Position numbers and translations under genes: made by a program
Source of the DNA: Myxococcaceae bacterium
GTDB lineage: Bacteria; Myxococcota; Myxococcia; Myxococcales; Myxococcaceae
Direction of reading: 5' to 3'
Assembly: GCA_018262385.1 (NCBI GenBank)
Contig: JAGSPQ010000213.1
Location: forward strand, 1-6,530
Length of the DNA: 6,530 nucleotides
Notes under the pieces: generated by a model
What the model was told of the DNA's origin: nothing
Databases searched by the model: none
Seen by the model: only the letters and a program-made list of their open reading frames with translations
Shown here: one piece after another, positions 5,667 to 6,530 of the stretch
How the letters are laid out: each line of letters begins with the position of its first letter
Position numbering within the stretch: position 1 is the first letter of the stretch

Positions 5667-5676
5667 GGCTTGCAGG
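5667..5676 (+). repeat. 10-bp direct repeat, right copy
   Basis: Second copy of GGCTTGCAGG, in the gap upstream of yajC. After the identical ten bases the two copies stay similar with a one-base offset (GCC against CC), which weakly suggests common origin rather than chance. Confidence 0.5.
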
Positions 5677-5698
5677 GCCCCGACGCCCCTGCTATGCG
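5670..5698 (+). promoter_or_regulatory. Weak candidate promoter for yajC-secD
   Basis: TTGCAG and TATGCG hexamers with the ideal 17-base spacing, about 43 bases before the yajC start. Consensus agreement is poor, so this rests mainly on spacing and on the need for a promoter in this gap. Confidence 0.2.
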
Positions 5699-5728
5699 GC
5701 GCCCCTTTGCAGTCACTCTTCTAAAGGC

Positions 5729-5732
5729 AGGA
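5729..5732 (+). promoter_or_regulatory. Ribosome binding site for yajC
   Basis: AGGA within GCAGGAAA lies 8 bases before GTG 5741 and fixes that codon as the yajC start. It is one of the clearest Shine-Dalgarno sites in the window; several neighbouring starts have none. Confidence 0.7.
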
Positions 5733-5740
5733 AATCCATC

Positions 5741-6097
5741 GTGGTTCACTCGTTTCTCGTTCTTGGACAGGCCTTTGGCGGTGGCGCCACCAACCTGCTG
5801 TTCTTCGCGGGGCTGGCGGCGATCATGTACTTCGTCCTGATCCGGCCGCAGCAGAAGCAGGTGAAGGAACAGCAGGCGATGATCTCCAGCCTGAAGAAGG
5901 GCGACGACGTGGTCACCACCGGTGGAATCCTCGGGAAGATCGCGCTGGTCACGGACAAGACGGTCACCCTCGAGGTCTCCTCGGGCGTGAAACTGCGAAT
6001 CCTCAAGTCGGCGATTCAGGCGAAGGTCACCGTCGGTGACGAGCCGGTCAAAGACGAGAAGAAGAGCGACGACAGCAAGAAAGAAGAGGTGAAGTGA
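5741..6097 (+). CDS. yajC: Preprotein translocase subunit YajC
   Basis: 118 residues, typical size. YajC is a small inner-membrane protein that associates with SecDF and the SecYEG channel. After a short periplasmic N-terminus with a Gly run (AFGGGATN) there is one membrane helix (about 18-34, LLFFAGLAAIMYFVLI), followed at once by the hallmark RPQQKQ (35-40) and the cytoplasmic domain LKKGDDVVTTGGILGKI (51-67), TLEVSSGVKLRILKSAI (76-92). The tail is a charged Lys/Asp/Glu stretch (about 100-118), longer in acidic/basic residues than the core needs. GTG 5741 is the start because of the Shine-Dalgarno at 5729-5732 and because earlier in-frame codons encode no YajC-like sequence. Its TGA overlaps the secD ATG by one base (TGATG), so the two are translationally coupled. 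Confidence 0.95.
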   Translation: MVHSFLVLGQAFGGGATNLLFFAGLAAIMYFVLIRPQQKQVKEQQAMISSLKKGDDVVTTGGILGKIALVTDKTVTLEVSSGVKLRILKSAIQAKVTVGDEPVKDEKKSDDSKKEEVK

Positions 6098-6530
6098 TGG
6101 ATCGCAACTGGTGGACGCGGGTGGTGATCATCCTCGCGGTCGCGTTGGGCTCGCTGTGGTACCTGATCCCGACCTACTACTCGCTGTTCGTGGTCGATCG
6201 AAAAGACCGCAACAACTTCGCGGTGCTCGACGCCCGGATGCCTGGCTTCGCGCCGGCGGGGAAGCACCGGCTGTCGCTCGGGCTGGACCTCCAGGGCGGC
6301 ATCCACATGGTGATGCGGGTCGACACCAAGACCGCGCTGATCAAGCGCAATGAGCGCCGGGGCGTGCAGATCGCCAACTGGGTCAAAGAGAAGAAGCTGG
6401 GCGAGGTGAAGGTTTCCAGCGACCCCGACCAGCTCCAGCTGACGCTGGTGGCCACCGATCCGGCGACGATGGACGCGATCGAGAAAGAGGTCCTCGCCAC
6501 CTTCGACGACTTCGGCAAGGTCTCGCGCGA
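6097..6530 (+). CDS. secD: Protein translocase subunit SecD, N-terminal part (cut by window end)
   Basis: The frame opens at ATG 6097 and runs off the window with no stop, giving 144 residues plus two bases. SecD is a polytopic inner-membrane protein which, with SecF, uses the proton gradient to pull exported proteins through SecYEG. Visible parts are the first membrane helix (about 9-24, VVIILAVALGSLWYLI) followed by PTYYSL, and the family signature LGLDLQGGIHMVMRVD (61-76). Downstream is the start of the large periplasmic region. Between them, residues 33-58 form a loop with NNFAVLDARMPGFAPAGKH. GAGGTG (6086-6091) gives a good ribosome site five bases before the ATG, inside the end of yajC. 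The one-base TGATG overlap indicates cotranslation with yajC; secF would be expected beyond the window. Confidence 0.95.
   Translation, partial: MDRNWWTRVVIILAVALGSLWYLIPTYYSLFVVDRKDRNNFAVLDARMPGFAPAGKHRLSLGLDLQGGIHMVMRVDTKTALIKRNERRGVQIANWVKEKKLGEVKVSSDPDQLQLTLVATDPATMDAIEKEVLATFDDFGKVSR

Larger units (their letters stand above)
5622..5740. other. 119-bp divergent intergenic region before yajC
   Basis: Separates the minus-strand lipoprotein gene from yajC-secD. Because the lipoprotein gene blocks read-through from tgt in sense orientation, yajC probably needs its own promoter here. A weak candidate is TTGCAG (5670-5675), 17 bases, TATGCG (5693-5698), each matching three of six consensus positions. 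The spacer contains a perfect 6-bp inverted repeat, GCAGGG (5672-5677) and CCCTGC (5687-5692), loop 9 bases. No terminator T-run follows it. Confidence 0.5.

Noticed and set aside
5694..5840. Short frame starting ATGCGGCGC upstream of and overlapping the yajC start
   Set aside because: No ribosome site, no sensible protein, and it overlaps the N-terminus of yajC in another frame; a uORF role cannot be supported.

Overview
The window looks like a chromosomal piece of a high-GC, Gram-negative, myxobacterium-like organism (Myxococcota or a relative in the old Deltaproteobacteria). This rests on the strong G/C third-position bias, the two cysteine-rich lipoprotein genes of a style common in myxobacteria, and a SpoIID/LytB gene placed next to queA-tgt and yajC-secD. 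The taxonomic call is inference; no rRNA or marker phylogeny is available here.

Layout. (1) Positions 1-478, plus strand: the C-terminal part of a lysine 2,3-aminomutase family radical-SAM enzyme, whose front half lies outside the window. (2) Positions 482-1921, minus strand: a compact three-gene run transcribed right to left. It holds a membrane-tethered protein with a degenerate sigma-factor region-4-like fold, then an 8-cysteine small lipoprotein, then an exported Lys/Glu/Ala-rich coiled-coil protein. None of the three is recognisable as a named family. (3) Positions 1977-5308, plus strand: a SpoIID/LytB-type lytic transglycosylase, queA and tgt, packed with a 9-nt gap and an ATGA overlap. 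QueA and Tgt carry out two steps of queuosine synthesis on tRNA. (4) Positions 5298-5621, minus strand: a 12-cysteine small lipoprotein whose 3' end overlaps that of tgt. (5) Positions 5741-6530, plus strand: yajC and the start of secD (cut by the window end), the Sec-translocon accessory genes.

The plus-strand order queA-tgt-yajC-secD is a widely conserved bacterial cluster. Here it is split by one oppositely oriented lipoprotein gene. The least explained part is the three-gene envelope operon at 482-1921. A seven-base C homopolymer (coding strand) near the end of its first gene sits where a one-base length change would either fuse that gene to the lipoprotein or create an ATGA overlap. The divergent intergenic region (1922-1976) is only 55 bp, and spoIID may be translated from a leaderless mRNA. 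No RNA genes, insertion sequences, CRISPR arrays or convincing terminators were seen.
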